Assembly (NCBI RefSeq): GCF_010550675.1
Contig: NZ_JAAGOA010000016.1
Coordinates: 1-64,000 of the forward strand
Reading direction: 5' to 3'
From: Phytoactinopolyspora halotolerans
GTDB taxonomy: Bacteria; Actinomycetota; Actinomycetes; Jiangellales; Jiangellaceae
Length of the DNA stretch: 64,000 nt
Part shown: positions 51,836 to 60,936 of the stretch, in pieces
How the letters are laid out: each line of letters opens with the position of its first letter
Numbering within the stretch: position 1 is the stretch's first letter
The notes under the pieces: model-generated
The model's input: only the letters and a program-made list of their open reading frames with translations
Told to the model about the DNA's origin: nothing
The model's database searches: none
Made by a program: the position numbers and the translations under genes

Positions 51836-53512
51836 TCAGTCTCGGGTCAGTTTGCGGTACGTCACGCGATGCGGACGTGCCGCCTCCAGGCCGAGCCGCT
51901 CGATCTTGTTCTTCTCGTACGACTCGAAGTTCCCCTCGAACCAGAACCACTTCGCCTGGTCCTCATCGTCGCCTTCCCAGGCCAAGATGTGGGTTGCGAC
52001 CCGGTCGAGGAACCACCGGTCGTGCGAGGTGATCACGGCGCAGCCGGGGAACTCCAGCAGCGCGTTCTCCAAGGACTGCAATGTCTCGACGTCCAGATCG
52101 TTGGTCGGCTCGTCGAGCAGGATCAAGTTTCCACCCTGTTTGAGGGTCAGCGCCAAGTTCAGCCGGTTACGCTCGCCACCGGACAGCACGCCGGCCGGCT
52201 TCTGCTGGTCCGGCCCCTTGAATCCGAAGGCGGCGATGTACGCGCGGCTCGGCATCTCCACGTGCCCGACCTTGATGTGGTCGAGCCCTTCGGAGACGAC
52301 CTCCCAGACGTTCTTCGAGCCGTCGATACCCGCCCTGGTCTGGTCGACGTACGACAGCTTGACCGTGTCGCCGACCCGGAGGTCACCGGAGTCCGGCGCC
52401 TCGTCTCCGACGATCATCTTGAACAGCGTCGTCTTTCCGACACCGTTCGGACCGATCACACCGACGATGCCGTTACGCGGAAGCGAGAACGACAGGTCGC
52501 GGATCAGTTGGTGATCGCCGAACCCCTTGCTCAGGCGTTCAGCCTCGACCACGACGTTGCCCAGCCGCGGGCCCGGCGGTATCTGGATCTCGTCGAAGTC
52601 GAGCTTGCGCGCCTTCTCCGCCTCGGTCGCCATCTCTTCGTAACGGTTGAGTCGCGCCCGCTGCTTGGTCTGACGTCCCTTGGCGTTGGAGCGTACCCAC
52701 TCCAGCTCTTCCTTCATCCGCCGCTGACGCTTGGCGTCCTTCTGCCCCTCGACCTTCAGCCTGGCCTGCTTGTTCTCCAGATAGGTCGTGTAGTTGCCCT
52801 CGTAGCCATGCACCCGGCCACGGTCCACCTCGGCGATCCACTCCGCCACGTGATCGAGGAAGTAGCGGTCGTGGGTGACGGCTACGACGGTGCCCGGGTA
52901 TTTCTCCAGGTGTTGCTCCAGCCACTGCACGCTCTCCGCGTCGAGGTGGTTGGTCGGCTCGTCGAGAAGTAGCAGATCCGGCTGCTCGAGGAGCAGCTTG
53001 CACAGCGCCACCCGGCGACGCTCGCCACCGGAGAGGACCGAGATGTCGGCGTCTGGCGGCGGGCAGCGCAACGCGTCCATCGCCTGCTCGAGCTGCGAAT
53101 CAAGATCCCAAGCGTTGCGGTGATCGAGCTGCTCCTGGAGCTTCCCCATTTCTTCGAGGAGCTGGTCGGAGTAGTCGGTCGCCATCTTCTCGGCGATCTC
53201 GTTGAATCGGTCGAGCATCTGCTTGGTCTCGGCAACACCCTCCTCGACGTTGCCGAGCACCGTCTTATCCGGGTTCAGCTCCGGCTCCTGCGAGAGGAAC
53301 CCCACCGAATAACCGGGCGTCAGATAGGCCTCGCCGTTGGAGGGCTGATCCCAGCCGGCCATGATCTTGAGCACACTGGACTTACCGGCGCCGTTCGGCC
53401 CGACGACACCGATCTTGGCACCTGGAAGGAAGGCCAAGGTGACGTCGTCGAGGATCACCTTGTCGCCGTGCGCCTTGCGCGCCTTGCGCATCACATAAAT
53501 GAATTCCGCCAT
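51836..53512 (-). CDS. ettA: EttA, energy-dependent translational throttle (ABC-F ATPase)
   Basis: 558 residues, the usual EttA length. Two ABC cassettes: Walker A GPNGAGKSS and GPNGVGKTT, signatures LSGGERRRVAL and LSGGERNRLNL, Walker B LLLLDEPTNHLD and LILLDEPTNDLD. The opening AEFIYVMRKARKAHGDKVIL is characteristic of EttA, as is the arm/linker region with ENKQARLKVEGQKDAKRQR. It binds the ribosomal E site and gates translation by ATP/ADP ratio. ATG at 53512. Confidence 0.96.
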   Translation of the reverse strand: MAEFIYVMRKARKAHGDKVILDDVTLAFLPGAKIGVVGPNGAGKSSVLKIMAGWDQPSNGEAYLTPGYSVGFLSQEPELNPDKTVLGNVEEGVAETKQMLDRFNEIAEKMATDYSDQLLEEMGKLQEQLDHRNAWDLDSQLEQAMDALRCPPPDADISVLSGGERRRVALCKLLLEQPDLLLLDEPTNHLDAESVQWLEQHLEKYPGTVVAVTHDRYFLDHVAEWIAEVDRGRVHGYEGNYTTYLENKQARLKVEGQKDAKRQRRMKEELEWVRSNAKGRQTKQRARLNRYEEMATEAEKARKLDFDEIQIPPGPRLGNVVVEAERLSKGFGDHQLIRDLSFSLPRNGIVGVIGPNGVGKTTLFKMIVGDEAPDSGDLRVGDTVKLSYVDQTRAGIDGSKNVWEVVSEGLDHIKVGHVEMPSRAYIAAFGFKGPDQQKPAGVLSGGERNRLNLALTLKQGGNLILLDEPTNDLDVETLQSLENALLEFPGCAVITSHDRWFLDRVATHILAWEGDDEDQAKWFWFEGNFESYEKNKIERLGLEAARPHRVTYRKLTRD

Positions 53513-53598
53513 AGCGCCTCCAAGCCTACGACCTCGGCACCCGTTTGCCGTAAACGGCAGCGCCGGTAACGCGGCACGGGGTGGATATCGACAGTTTC

Positions 53599-53641
53599 GT
53601 GAGGTGTTGCCGCGCACCCCGGCCGAGCGGCAACACCTCAC
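53599..53641 (-). terminator. terminator downstream of ssb (15-bp perfect stem)
   Basis: GTGAGGTGTTGCCGC at 53599-53613 is the exact complement of 53627-53641, 13-nt loop, 21 nt beyond the ssb stop and about 90 nt upstream of ettA start. Confidence 0.85.
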
Positions 53642-53662
53642 CGGCTCCGGTTGACCTGGCCG

Positions 53663-54367
53663 TCAGCCCTCGAGGGCAGCCCCGACCAACTCCTTCTCCC
53701 CGTCGACATCGTCGTCGTCCTCGGAGAGGTCATCGCCGTCCGCGGGTCCAGGCGCGGCGCCGGCACCAGCACTCCCGCTATCGGAGAAGGACACCGACCA
53801 GTCGCCGCCGTTGCCCGCCTCGACGTTCGCCGGATCGTGCGTGCGCTCTTCGGTCGCCACGTCGGCCGCCGACGTGCGTGCCGGATCCACGGCCATCGAC
53901 GGCACCTCACCGGTGGCCTGGTCCACTCCGTCGTCACCCGCCGTGTAGACGGCGACCGCGTTCTTGACCTCGTCGCTCTCGGCCTCGATGGACGCCTGGC
54001 GGTGCGCCCGGCGGAACGCGCTGATCCCGCGGTAGAGGTCGTGGCCGATCGATGACGCCGTGATCTCCATCGAGTAGCGCTGCACGTTTCTCTCATCCCG
54101 CCAGTCACGGACCCGCATGCGCCCGTGCACCACGATGGGCTCGCCCTTCTTCAGCGAAGCCAGCGCGTTTCGCGCCAGCAGCGGATGCCAGCAGACCACG
54201 GTATAGAAGGATGGTTCCCCGTCCACCCACCGGTTGCTGCGGTTGTCGAAGTAGCGCTCGTTGCAGGCGATCCTGAAATGGCACCACGGCTCGCCTGTCT
54301 CAGTCTTTTCCTCCTTTTTGACGTTGGTCGCCACGTTTCCCGACACGGTGACGGTTGCTGCGGTCAT
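53663..54367 (-). CDS. ssb: single-stranded DNA-binding protein (paralogue)
   Basis: 234 residues. The OB-fold covers residues 1-110: TVTVSGNVATNVKKEEKTETGEPWCHFRIACNE (in pieces), FYTVVCWHPLLARNALASL, VHGRMRVRDWRDERNVQRYSMEITASSIG. The C-terminal half is acidic and disordered but ends KELVGAALEG, without the D-D-D-I-P-F tip of the main SSB that recruits partner proteins, so it is a second-type SSB perhaps for competence or special roles. ATG at 54367, not coupled. Confidence 0.93.
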   Translation of the reverse strand: MTAATVTVSGNVATNVKKEEKTETGEPWCHFRIACNERYFDNRSNRWVDGEPSFYTVVCWHPLLARNALASLKKGEPIVVHGRMRVRDWRDERNVQRYSMEITASSIGHDLYRGISAFRRAHRQASIEAESDEVKNAVAVYTAGDDGVDQATGEVPSMAVDPARTSAADVATEERTHDPANVEAGNGGDWSVSFSDSGSAGAGAAPGPADGDDLSEDDDDVDGEKELVGAALEG

Positions 54368-54510
54368 TTCGCGCCTCCTGCGCTCGTTACGGTCGACTTG
54401 ACGGCACCAACACTGGTACACCGACACGTCATTGCGGAAGCGACGATGTCCGAATGTGGATAACGACGGCAGCTAAGCGCCTGACCAGCTGTGGATAGCG
54501 TGTACTCCGG

Positions 54511-56013
54511 CTACGACGACGCCTCTCGCAGCGCGGTCCGGAACGTGTCGTACCGTTCCAGTTCGACGCGCAGCGGCGTGACGATGACGTCGTCCGCCGT
54601 CCGTTCAACCGCCGCCATCAGCCGCTCATGCACGTCGGCCGTCCACGCCTGGCGCGCACGGCGTGCCGACGCCGCGCGTGCCACCGCCACGATCAGACCC
54701 ACCGCGGTGCCGGCCAGCAGCAGCGCCAGCGGCAGCGAGCTTCCGGCGATCTCCGGCTTCGGAATATCCTGCCGATCCAGCCAGCCGATATCGAGCTGTT
54801 CCTCCGCCTGGATCGTTAGCGCCCAGAGCCCACCGACCATGCCCACCAGTAGTGCGAGCCACTCAAGTGCGCCGGCCAGCCGCCACCACACGCCACGCCG
54901 TTCTCCGACCAGGTCGATCGAGCCGAGCGCCGCCTCCAGCTCTTCCGGTGCCTTGCGGGCCGCCTCGTCCGCGACCGACCGGATGGAGCCGCCCCAACCG
55001 CGGGTCAGCGACCCGGCGGCCGTTGCACCCAGATCACGGACGGCGGACTCAACCCGCTCACGGTGCACGTGTATCTGCGGCTGCGGCACCCGCTTCGACG
55101 GCCGCAGATACGCGTGTCCCGCCTGCGCCGCCACGGACCCGACGTCGGCCGCCGCGGCCATGGCGTCGACCAGCCGCCCGCGGTCGTCGTCGGTGACCGC
55201 TCCGGGCTCCGCACTGCCGGCGGCCTCGATCATGCGCCCGGCCGCGCGTGTGGCGTCCGCATCCACACGCTGCACGCTCGCTCGCCGCGTCTCCGCCGTC
55301 CGTCGGAGCAGATCCATGAGCGCGTCCAGGCCCTCGCCCGTCGCCGCGGACAGCGGCACGATCGGAGCGTCGCCGAGCCCGTCGTCGTCGAGGAGACGCC
55401 GCAGATCCGCCACGCATGCCTCGGCGTCGTCCTTCGTCAGCCGATCGATCTGGTTCAGCGCGACGACCACCACGTCGCTGTGTTCGGCGAGTGGCTGCAG
55501 GTAACGCTCGTGGACGGTGGCGTCGGCATACTTCTGCGGGTCCATCACCCAGACGAAGAGATCGACCTGTTCGACCATGCGATCCACAGTCTTGCGGTGC
55601 TGGACCTCCGTGGAATCGTGATCGGGCAGGTCGAGCAAGATCAACCCGTCCAAACCGTCTTTGGCGTCCGGGTCGAGCTCGCTCTCCCGGGAGATCCGAT
55701 TCAGCGCGGGTATTCCCAGCCAGTCCAGCAGCGGCTGGGCCCCTTCGGCTCCCCAGACGCACGCCAGCGGCTGTGACGTCGTCGGTCGTCGCACGCCGAC
55801 CCGTGCGATGTCCAGACCCGAGATGGCGTTGAACAGCGACGATTTACCGCCACCCGTCGAGCCGGCGAGGGCCACCACGGTGTGCTCGGTCGACAGGTCC
55901 ATCCGGGCATCCGCGCGCTCCAGTACCTTCCGGGCCTCGGCCGTCGACGGATCGAAGAATCTGCCGGACCCGGCGTCAAGCGCCCGCGACAACGCCGCCG
56001 TCCGTGCGGTCAT
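54511..56013 (-). CDS. dynamin-like membrane GTPase
   Basis: 500 residues. GTPase motifs: P-loop AGSTGGGKSSLFNAISGL, switch TTSQPLA, G3 LLDLPDHDS, G4 ALNQIDRL. A C-terminal pair of membrane segments (WLALLVGMVGGLWALTI, LPLALLLAGTAVGLIVAVA) ties it to the inner membrane. It is coupled by 4 bp to the upstream GTPase-like gene; such pairs are widespread in actinobacteria, with role in membrane remodelling suspected but not known. Confidence 0.88.
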   Translation of the reverse strand: MTARTAALSRALDAGSGRFFDPSTAEARKVLERADARMDLSTEHTVVALAGSTGGGKSSLFNAISGLDIARVGVRRPTTSQPLACVWGAEGAQPLLDWLGIPALNRISRESELDPDAKDGLDGLILLDLPDHDSTEVQHRKTVDRMVEQVDLFVWVMDPQKYADATVHERYLQPLAEHSDVVVVALNQIDRLTKDDAEACVADLRRLLDDDGLGDAPIVPLSAATGEGLDALMDLLRRTAETRRASVQRVDADATRAAGRMIEAAGSAEPGAVTDDDRGRLVDAMAAAADVGSVAAQAGHAYLRPSKRVPQPQIHVHRERVESAVRDLGATAAGSLTRGWGGSIRSVADEAARKAPEELEAALGSIDLVGERRGVWWRLAGALEWLALLVGMVGGLWALTIQAEEQLDIGWLDRQDIPKPEIAGSSLPLALLLAGTAVGLIVAVARAASARRARQAWTADVHERLMAAVERTADDVIVTPLRVELERYDTFRTALREASS

Positions 56014-56966
56014 GCGGCGTCCTCCCAGGCACGTCTGACATCACTCGCCGCGCTGAGCAGGCTGTCCCGCGTCGGCTGATCGAACACGTCCTCCCCGGCG
56101 CCGGCCAAGACAGCGTCGAGGCGACCGAGCACAGCCTCGACCGCGCCGTGGAGCGTCCGGCGTATGATGACCGTCCGCGCCTGCTCGTCGCCGGCCAGAT
56201 CGGTGAACCACCTCATCACCTGCTCAGCCGCTTCGGACGGCAGCACACCGGCGCTGGTCAGCTCGGTCTCGATGACGTCCAGCAGTGTCGCGTTCGGCAG
56301 GCCGCGGCCTGCTAGCAGCTCGGCGAGGTGCGATCGGACCTCATTCATCGCCACGGCGGGCACCCGGTTGAGCACGACCGCGACCGACATCCGGCGCTGA
56401 GCGGCCGCCCCCAGCAGATCCCACTGCAGGGCATCGGCATACCGGGCGGCGGTGGTGATGAACAGCCACAGATCGGCGGCGACGATCGCCTCCAAAGCAG
56501 GTCTGCGGATCGACGCCGCGACCGAATCCAATGGCGGCGCGTCGAGCAGGGCGACACCTGCCGGCACACGCTCGCTGGCGATCCGCTCCACCAGGGCGGG
56601 CTCGCCGCCATACCAACCGGGGCGATCACTCGTCGTGAACCACGCCGTGTCATTGGGGTGGTGGACAAGCACCGGTATCCGGGTCGTCGGGCGCAGCACC
56701 CCGGGCATCGTCACGATCTCGCCGACGAGTGTGTTCACGATGGTCGATGCGCCGGACCCGGTGGGTCCACCCACTGTCATCAGCAACGGTGCATCCGGAT
56801 GCTCCAGGCGAGGGAGGATATACAGGTCGAGCAGCGCCAGAAGCTCATCGCGCTCACGACGGGCCGCCGCCGCGCTGGCGAACTCGAACGGAAACTCCAG
56901 CTCATCCAGCAGCCGGCGGACAGCGCTCAGCGCGTCGTACACGCCCGGGCCAGATGGTTGTACCAC
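56010..56966 (-). CDS. dynamin-like GTPase partner with degenerate P-loop
   Basis: 318 residues. The P-loop position reads [17 protein letters not shown]: Ala73 (GCA codon) replaces the Walker A Lys. G3-like [10 protein letters not shown] and G4-like LNRVPAVAM are present but non-canonical (no N-K-x-D). It probably serves as a non-hydrolysing partner of the active GTPase encoded immediately downstream with a 4-bp overlap. No membrane helix found. Confidence 0.82.
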   Translation of the reverse strand: MVQPSGPGVYDALSAVRRLLDELEFPFEFASAAAARRERDELLALLDLYILPRLEHPDAPLLMTVGGPTGSGASTIVNTLVGEIVTMPGVLRPTTRIPVLVHHPNDTAWFTTSDRPGWYGGEPALVERIASERVPAGVALLDAPPLDSVAASIRRPALEAIVAADLWLFITTAARYADALQWDLLGAAAQRRMSVAVVLNRVPAVAMNEVRSHLAELLAGRGLPNATLLDVIETELTSAGVLPSEAAEQVMRWFTDLAGDEQARTVIIRRTLHGAVEAVLGRLDAVLAGAGEDVFDQPTRDSLLSAASDVRRAWEDAA

Positions 56967-57022
56967 ACAGTCATAGTTGCACTAACGTCGCTACGGACCA
57001 TGACAACACTCTGGAGGATCTT

Positions 57023-57577
57023 ATGTCCCTGGAACGTCCCCCCGCCCCCAATCCGTACGAATTGCTGCCGGCAGTGCCCAGTTTCCAGGTCAGCAGTGAC
57101 GATGTCCACGACGGTGCGCAGCTGGACAACAAGTTCCTCTTCAACGACTGGGGGATGCCCGGCGACAACCTCTCGCCCCACCTGCGATGGGATGGCGCGC
57201 CCGAGCGTACGCAGAGTTACGTCGTCACCTGTTTCGACCCGGACGCCCCGACGCCCAGCGGGTTCTGGCACTGGATCGTCGTCGACATCCCGGCGCACAT
57301 CAGGGAGATGCCACGCGGCGCGGGTGCGGCGGACGGACTCGGGCTTCCGGACGGCGCGTTCTCGGTGCGGAACGACACGGGGTCCGTCGGCTACGCCGGT
57401 GCCGCCCCGCCGCAAGGAGACATCGCGCACCGGTACTTCTTCGTGGTGCACGCGGTCGACGTCCCGTCGCTGCAGGCGGAAGGGGTGAGCCCGGAGGCGA
57501 CACCGGCCGTCGTCTCGTTCAATCTCGCATTCCACACCCTGGCTCGTGGCATGATCGTTCCGGTCTATTCGCACTGA
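57023..57577 (+). CDS. YbhB/YbcL family (Raf kinase inhibitor-like/PEBP) protein
   Basis: 184 residues. [20 protein letters not shown] then [41 protein letters not shown] (in pieces; the DPDAP and HW motifs form the anion pocket) and [12 protein letters not shown] are PEBP family signatures. GGAGGA precedes ATG 57023. Ligand unknown. Confidence 0.94.
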   Translation: MSLERPPAPNPYELLPAVPSFQVSSDDVHDGAQLDNKFLFNDWGMPGDNLSPHLRWDGAPERTQSYVVTCFDPDAPTPSGFWHWIVVDIPAHIREMPRGAGAADGLGLPDGAFSVRNDTGSVGYAGAAPPQGDIAHRYFFVVHAVDVPSLQAEGVSPEATPAVVSFNLAFHTLARGMIVPVYSH

Positions 57578-57661
57578 TCGCGCCCCGCCACCTTCAACGA
57601 CGATGGTCCTCGCGTCTCCCGGCGCCGCGACGGGAGACGCGGTGGCCGAAAGGACCCCCGC

Positions 57662-58210
57662 ATGACGACACCGCAAATCGGCAAGCTGACTACCGAGCCC
57701 GCGCGGCAACGCTCTGACCTGCTCGCCGAGCCGGTCGACGCCGCCCTGACCAGGCATCCGGAGATCGAGGCGTTCGTCGCGGAGATCGATCCGGCGCTGG
57801 CGGACACCGCCGAGTTCTGCCGCGAGTACGATGTGGCCCTGGAGGTCTCGGCCAACTGCGTCGTCGTTGCCGGGAAGCGCGGCGGTGAGCAGCGCATCGC
57901 CGCGTGCATGGTGCTGGCGACGATGCGCGCCGACGTCAACAACGTGGTGCGGCGCCGGCTCGACGCACGCAAGGCCTCGTTCCTCCCGATGGACGACGCC
58001 GTCGCGCACACCGGCATGGAATACGGCGGGATCACGCCGCTCGGTCTGCCGAGCGACTGGCCCGTACTGGTGGACCCCGCGGTCGCCGCGTTACCGTACG
58101 CTGTGATCGGCAGCGGAGTCCGCCGATCGAAGCTGGCGGTGCCTGGTGAGCAGCTGGCCGCCTGGCCCGGGGCGGAGATCGTGGACGGACTCGGCCGACC
58201 TGTGCAGTAG
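57662..58210 (+). CDS. YbaK/EbsC-type aminoacyl-tRNA editing domain protein
   Basis: 182 residues. The YbaK/ProX editing fold is seen in FVAEIDPALADTAEFCREYDVALEVSANCVVV (in pieces), VRRRLDARKASFLPMDDAVAHTGMEYGGITPLGLP with its conserved Lys and GGITP motif, and VIGSGVRRSKLAVPGEQL. Such proteins hydrolyse mischarged aminoacyl-tRNA in trans; specific tRNA is unknown. It lies about 50 nt before the tRNA-Arg gene. Confidence 0.9.
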   Translation: MTTPQIGKLTTEPARQRSDLLAEPVDAALTRHPEIEAFVAEIDPALADTAEFCREYDVALEVSANCVVVAGKRGGEQRIAACMVLATMRADVNNVVRRRLDARKASFLPMDDAVAHTGMEYGGITPLGLPSDWPVLVDPAVAALPYAVIGSGVRRSKLAVPGEQLAAWPGAEIVDGLGRPVQ

Positions 58211-58261
58211 GGTGCCTGATCGGTCACAATAGGACGGCACTGCACTGCCGCAACGCACCCA

Positions 58262-58334
58262 GCGCCTGTAGCTCAGTGGATAGAGCAGGAGCCTTCTAAG
58301 CTCTTGGTCGGGGGTTCGAATCCCTCCAGGCGCG
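58262..58334 (+). tRNA. tRNA-Arg(UCU)
   Basis: 73-nt cloverleaf. Acceptor arms GCGCCTG (58262-58268) and CAGGCGC (58327-58333) pair fully; D-loop AGCTCAGTGGATAGAGC, anticodon stem-loop with CTTCTAA giving UCU, and TTCGAAT T-loop. Discriminator G at 58334; CCA is not encoded. Confidence 0.96.
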
Positions 58335-58372
58335 CTGACCAGCAAGGATACGATACCGCACCTGGATCGGAC

Positions 58373-59215
58373 CTAGCGCAAGAGCGGCACAGCGAGAAAG
58401 TCCCTTACCTCGCGTGTGACGCGTTCTGGGGCGTCTTCCATGACGAAATGGCCGGCCCGGGGTACGACGACGAGATCCGCACCGGGAATGTCATTGCTGA
58501 GCCGTTGCGCGTAGCCCAGGGGCTGCCACCGATCATTCTCGCCCCAGAGAATACGGACGGGCATGGTGAGAGCGCTGAGCTTGTCGCTGATCTCCTCGGT
58601 ATACGTGGAATCGTAGTGCCGTACTTGGTGCTCGAAGAACGACGTGCGGCCCAACATCGACCGGTGAGGAGCCAGATAGGCGTCAAGCACATCGCCGGCC
58701 ATCGCACCTTCGGTCTCGACAGTCATCTCGAGCTGTCGGGTGAGCAACGCGTCGAACGCGTCTTGTGACAGGTTCATGTACCCATCCAGCTGTTCGTCGA
58801 TGAACTTCCGCCAGGTCGACGACGGCCACGAGTCGTAGCTGACGGTATCGATGAGCATCAGACGTCGCACGCGTTCGGGATGTGCGACGGCGAACCGTAG
58901 GCCGATAGCGCCTCCGATGTCGTGAGCGACGATGTTGACGCTGTCGACGCCCAACTCCGCGAGGGTGCATTCGAGCAGTTCCGTCTGTGCTGCCACCGAG
59001 GTGTCACGGTGCACTGGCCGCTCGGACAACCCGTACCCCAGCAGATCGTAGGTGACGGCTCGATAGCCCGCCGCCTCGATGTGCGGCACGACATCTCTCC
59101 ATTCGTAGGAATGCGACGGCGTGCCGTGGATGAAGATCACGGCCTCGCCTTGGCCGCGGTCCCGATAGGCGAGACGCACCCCGTCGACAACGAGATGATC
59201 CGTCAAGAGGGTCAT
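58373..59215 (-). CDS. alpha/beta hydrolase with Asp nucleophile (haloalkane dehalogenase/epoxide hydrolase-like)
   Basis: 280 residues. IFIHGTPSHSYEWRDV (oxyanion HGTP), the nucleophile elbow VAHDIGGAIGLRFA with Asp instead of Ser, WGENDRWQPL and VVPRAGHFVMEDAPE (His). An Asp in the elbow marks haloalkane dehalogenases, fluoroacetate dehalogenases and epoxide hydrolases rather than esterases. ATG at 59215 with GGGAGAG upstream. A possible operator with long inverted arms lies about 180 nt upstream. Confidence 0.9.
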   Translation of the reverse strand: MTLLTDHLVVDGVRLAYRDRGQGEAVIFIHGTPSHSYEWRDVVPHIEAAGYRAVTYDLLGYGLSERPVHRDTSVAAQTELLECTLAELGVDSVNIVAHDIGGAIGLRFAVAHPERVRRLMLIDTVSYDSWPSSTWRKFIDEQLDGYMNLSQDAFDALLTRQLEMTVETEGAMAGDVLDAYLAPHRSMLGRTSFFEHQVRHYDSTYTEEISDKLSALTMPVRILWGENDRWQPLGYAQRLSNDIPGADLVVVPRAGHFVMEDAPERVTREVRDFLAVPLLR

Positions 59216-59583
59216 ATCGGCTCTCCCTTCACGTTGCGTCGCCATGGCCGGAAGTATCTAGGCGTTGACCCCGCCCGCAGCGACTGAGGTGCCGTCCGGT
59301 GCCTCAGGCTCGAGTGCCGCGTTGGGACGCGACCGCGTGGTGACGATCGCCCAGGGAGGTCGACCGGCATCGGCGCGAGCCCGCCCGAGCGCGAGGTATA
59401 CCGAACTGTCTACCCCCTACTATACAGATCGGTTTACCCCCGGCGCTCGCCTGGAGGCCATGACAGACGGGCGTGCGGCACATCCGATGTCGACGGTGCC
59501 GATCCGGAAGCCGCGCCTCCGGCCGGCACGGCGATGACCCGCGCCCGGTTTACGGCCGCCGGAGAATCGTCGGCATGCCTACC
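59216..59583. other. 368-nt intergenic region
   Basis: Lies after the second sugar-ABC operon and before the hydrolase gene (both leftward). It contains a short AT-rich patch with a long inverted repeat at 59395-59438 and no convincing gene. Confidence 0.6.
59395..59438. promoter_or_regulatory. 15-bp-arm inverted repeat (operator-like)
   Basis: GGTATACCGAACTGT (59395-59409) and ACAGATCGGTTTACC (59424-59438) are complementary at 13 of 15 positions, 14 nt apart. The sequence is not GC-rich, so a protein-binding site is more likely than a terminator. It probably controls the downstream hydrolase or marks a lost regulator gene. Confidence 0.55.
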
Positions 59584-60894
59584 CTATCGAGCAGCGTCGA
59601 TGCCGCTCTGGATCTCATCGAGGAACTGCTTGGCACCCTCCTCCGGAGTGAGCTCGCCGAAGAGCACGCGCTCGAAGTAGCGGCTCTGGATCGTCTCGAT
59701 GTCGCTCGCGCCGTTGGGGGTGATGGCTGGAGCATCCCCGATGCGCTCGGTGATACTCGCGGTGAAGTCGAGGGTGGTCCGATCGGCTGGAGAGAGATCG
59801 TCGGCGATCGCCTCCTGGGCCGCCGGGTTCCCAGGCACGCCACGATCCGTGCCGAAGATCCGCGCCACTCGCTCGTCGTTGATCAGGAAGTCGATGAGTG
59901 CACCGGCCTCGGCAGGGTGTTCGGTCCCCGACGACACCGCCCAGTACATCGTCGGTTTGAGGTATTGGAAGCCCTCGTCGGTAGCCGAGTCGGTCGGCCA
60001 GTCAGCGATCAGCAGCTCGCTGTCCGGCATGGCGGCGGCGTGTACCGTGTACATCGCGCCGGGACTGAATCCCATGGCGATTCCTCCGGTCGCCATGCTC
60101 CCCTGCTCGAGTGGTACCCCAGTCTCCTCACTAAGCTGTTCGGCCGACAGCCCGGCGCCGCTGTCGATCCAATCCAGTGCCTTCTGCCAATAGGACGCGA
60201 CCACAGAAGGGTCGATAACCACGTCGCCGGTCTCGTCGAAAAGCTCCTCGCCGTGCTGCCGCGCCCAGACGGTGAGCGTGAACGAGTCGCCTCCGAACGG
60301 GCCTACTCCTCGCACCTCCCCGTCCGACGCTTCAGAGATCCGCTGTGCGGCGGTGTCGAAGTCTTCCCAGGTCCAGGTGTCCAGGTCCGGTACTTCCACG
60401 CCATATTCGTCGAAGATCGACTTGTTGATCAGCACTCCGTTGGGTGTGCCGCCCACCGGTACGGCGTACAGGGTTCCGTCGACCTCTCCCGAACCGCGCA
60501 GCCCGTCCGGAAGGGCGCTCGTGTCGAGGAATTCCGACAGCGTATCGAGGTCGAGCAACGAACCGCGATTCGCGTAGGACGCCAGGTAGAGCTGGTCGAA
60601 CTGTGAAACGTCAGGGGCGTCGCCGGACGCCGTCGTCGTGGCCAGCCGGTCCCAGTAGCCGGACCAGTCCGAGTGCTGCGCCTCGACCGTGATGTCCGGG
60701 TGTTCGCTCTCGAACAACTCGATGGCCTCCAGGGTGCGCTGTGTGCGGCTGTCCGCGCCCCACCAATTCAGGGTGATCGTCACCGGCTCGTCGCTCAGTT
60801 CGATATCGCCCGAGTCGGACGGAGACACACCGCAGCCGATCAGGGCTGCCGCCGCGAGAGCGGCAGAGCCCGCGTACATTCGTCGGTTCATCAT
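59584..60894 (-). CDS. Sugar ABC transporter substrate-binding lipoprotein
   Basis: 436 residues. Signal peptide with lipobox IGCG (Cys about residue 21), then family 1 solute-binding domain: ITLNWWGADSRTQRTLEAIELFESEHPDITVE in pieces, YAVPVGGTPNGVLINKSIFDEYG, TWEDFDTAAQRI. Third gene of a permease-permease-binding protein operon, 42 nt after the MalG-type gene. Ligand unknown but a plant or fungal sugar is likely. Confidence 0.93.
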   Translation of the reverse strand: MMNRRMYAGSAALAAAALIGCGVSPSDSGDIELSDEPVTITLNWWGADSRTQRTLEAIELFESEHPDITVEAQHSDWSGYWDRLATTTASGDAPDVSQFDQLYLASYANRGSLLDLDTLSEFLDTSALPDGLRGSGEVDGTLYAVPVGGTPNGVLINKSIFDEYGVEVPDLDTWTWEDFDTAAQRISEASDGEVRGVGPFGGDSFTLTVWARQHGEELFDETGDVVIDPSVVASYWQKALDWIDSGAGLSAEQLSEETGVPLEQGSMATGGIAMGFSPGAMYTVHAAAMPDSELLIADWPTDSATDEGFQYLKPTMYWAVSSGTEHPAEAGALIDFLINDERVARIFGTDRGVPGNPAAQEAIADDLSPADRTTLDFTASITERIGDAPAITPNGASDIETIQSRYFERVLFGELTPEEGAKQFLDEIQSGIDAAR

Positions 60895-60936
60895 GATCCC
60901 AACTTTCTGTCGAGTTCCGGCAGGAGAGTTGACGGC

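Noticed and set aside
59265-59537. 90-residue plus-strand frame in the gap before the second ABC operon
   Set aside because: Low-complexity Pro/Arg/Ala composition, runs through the operator-like repeat, no recognisable domain.
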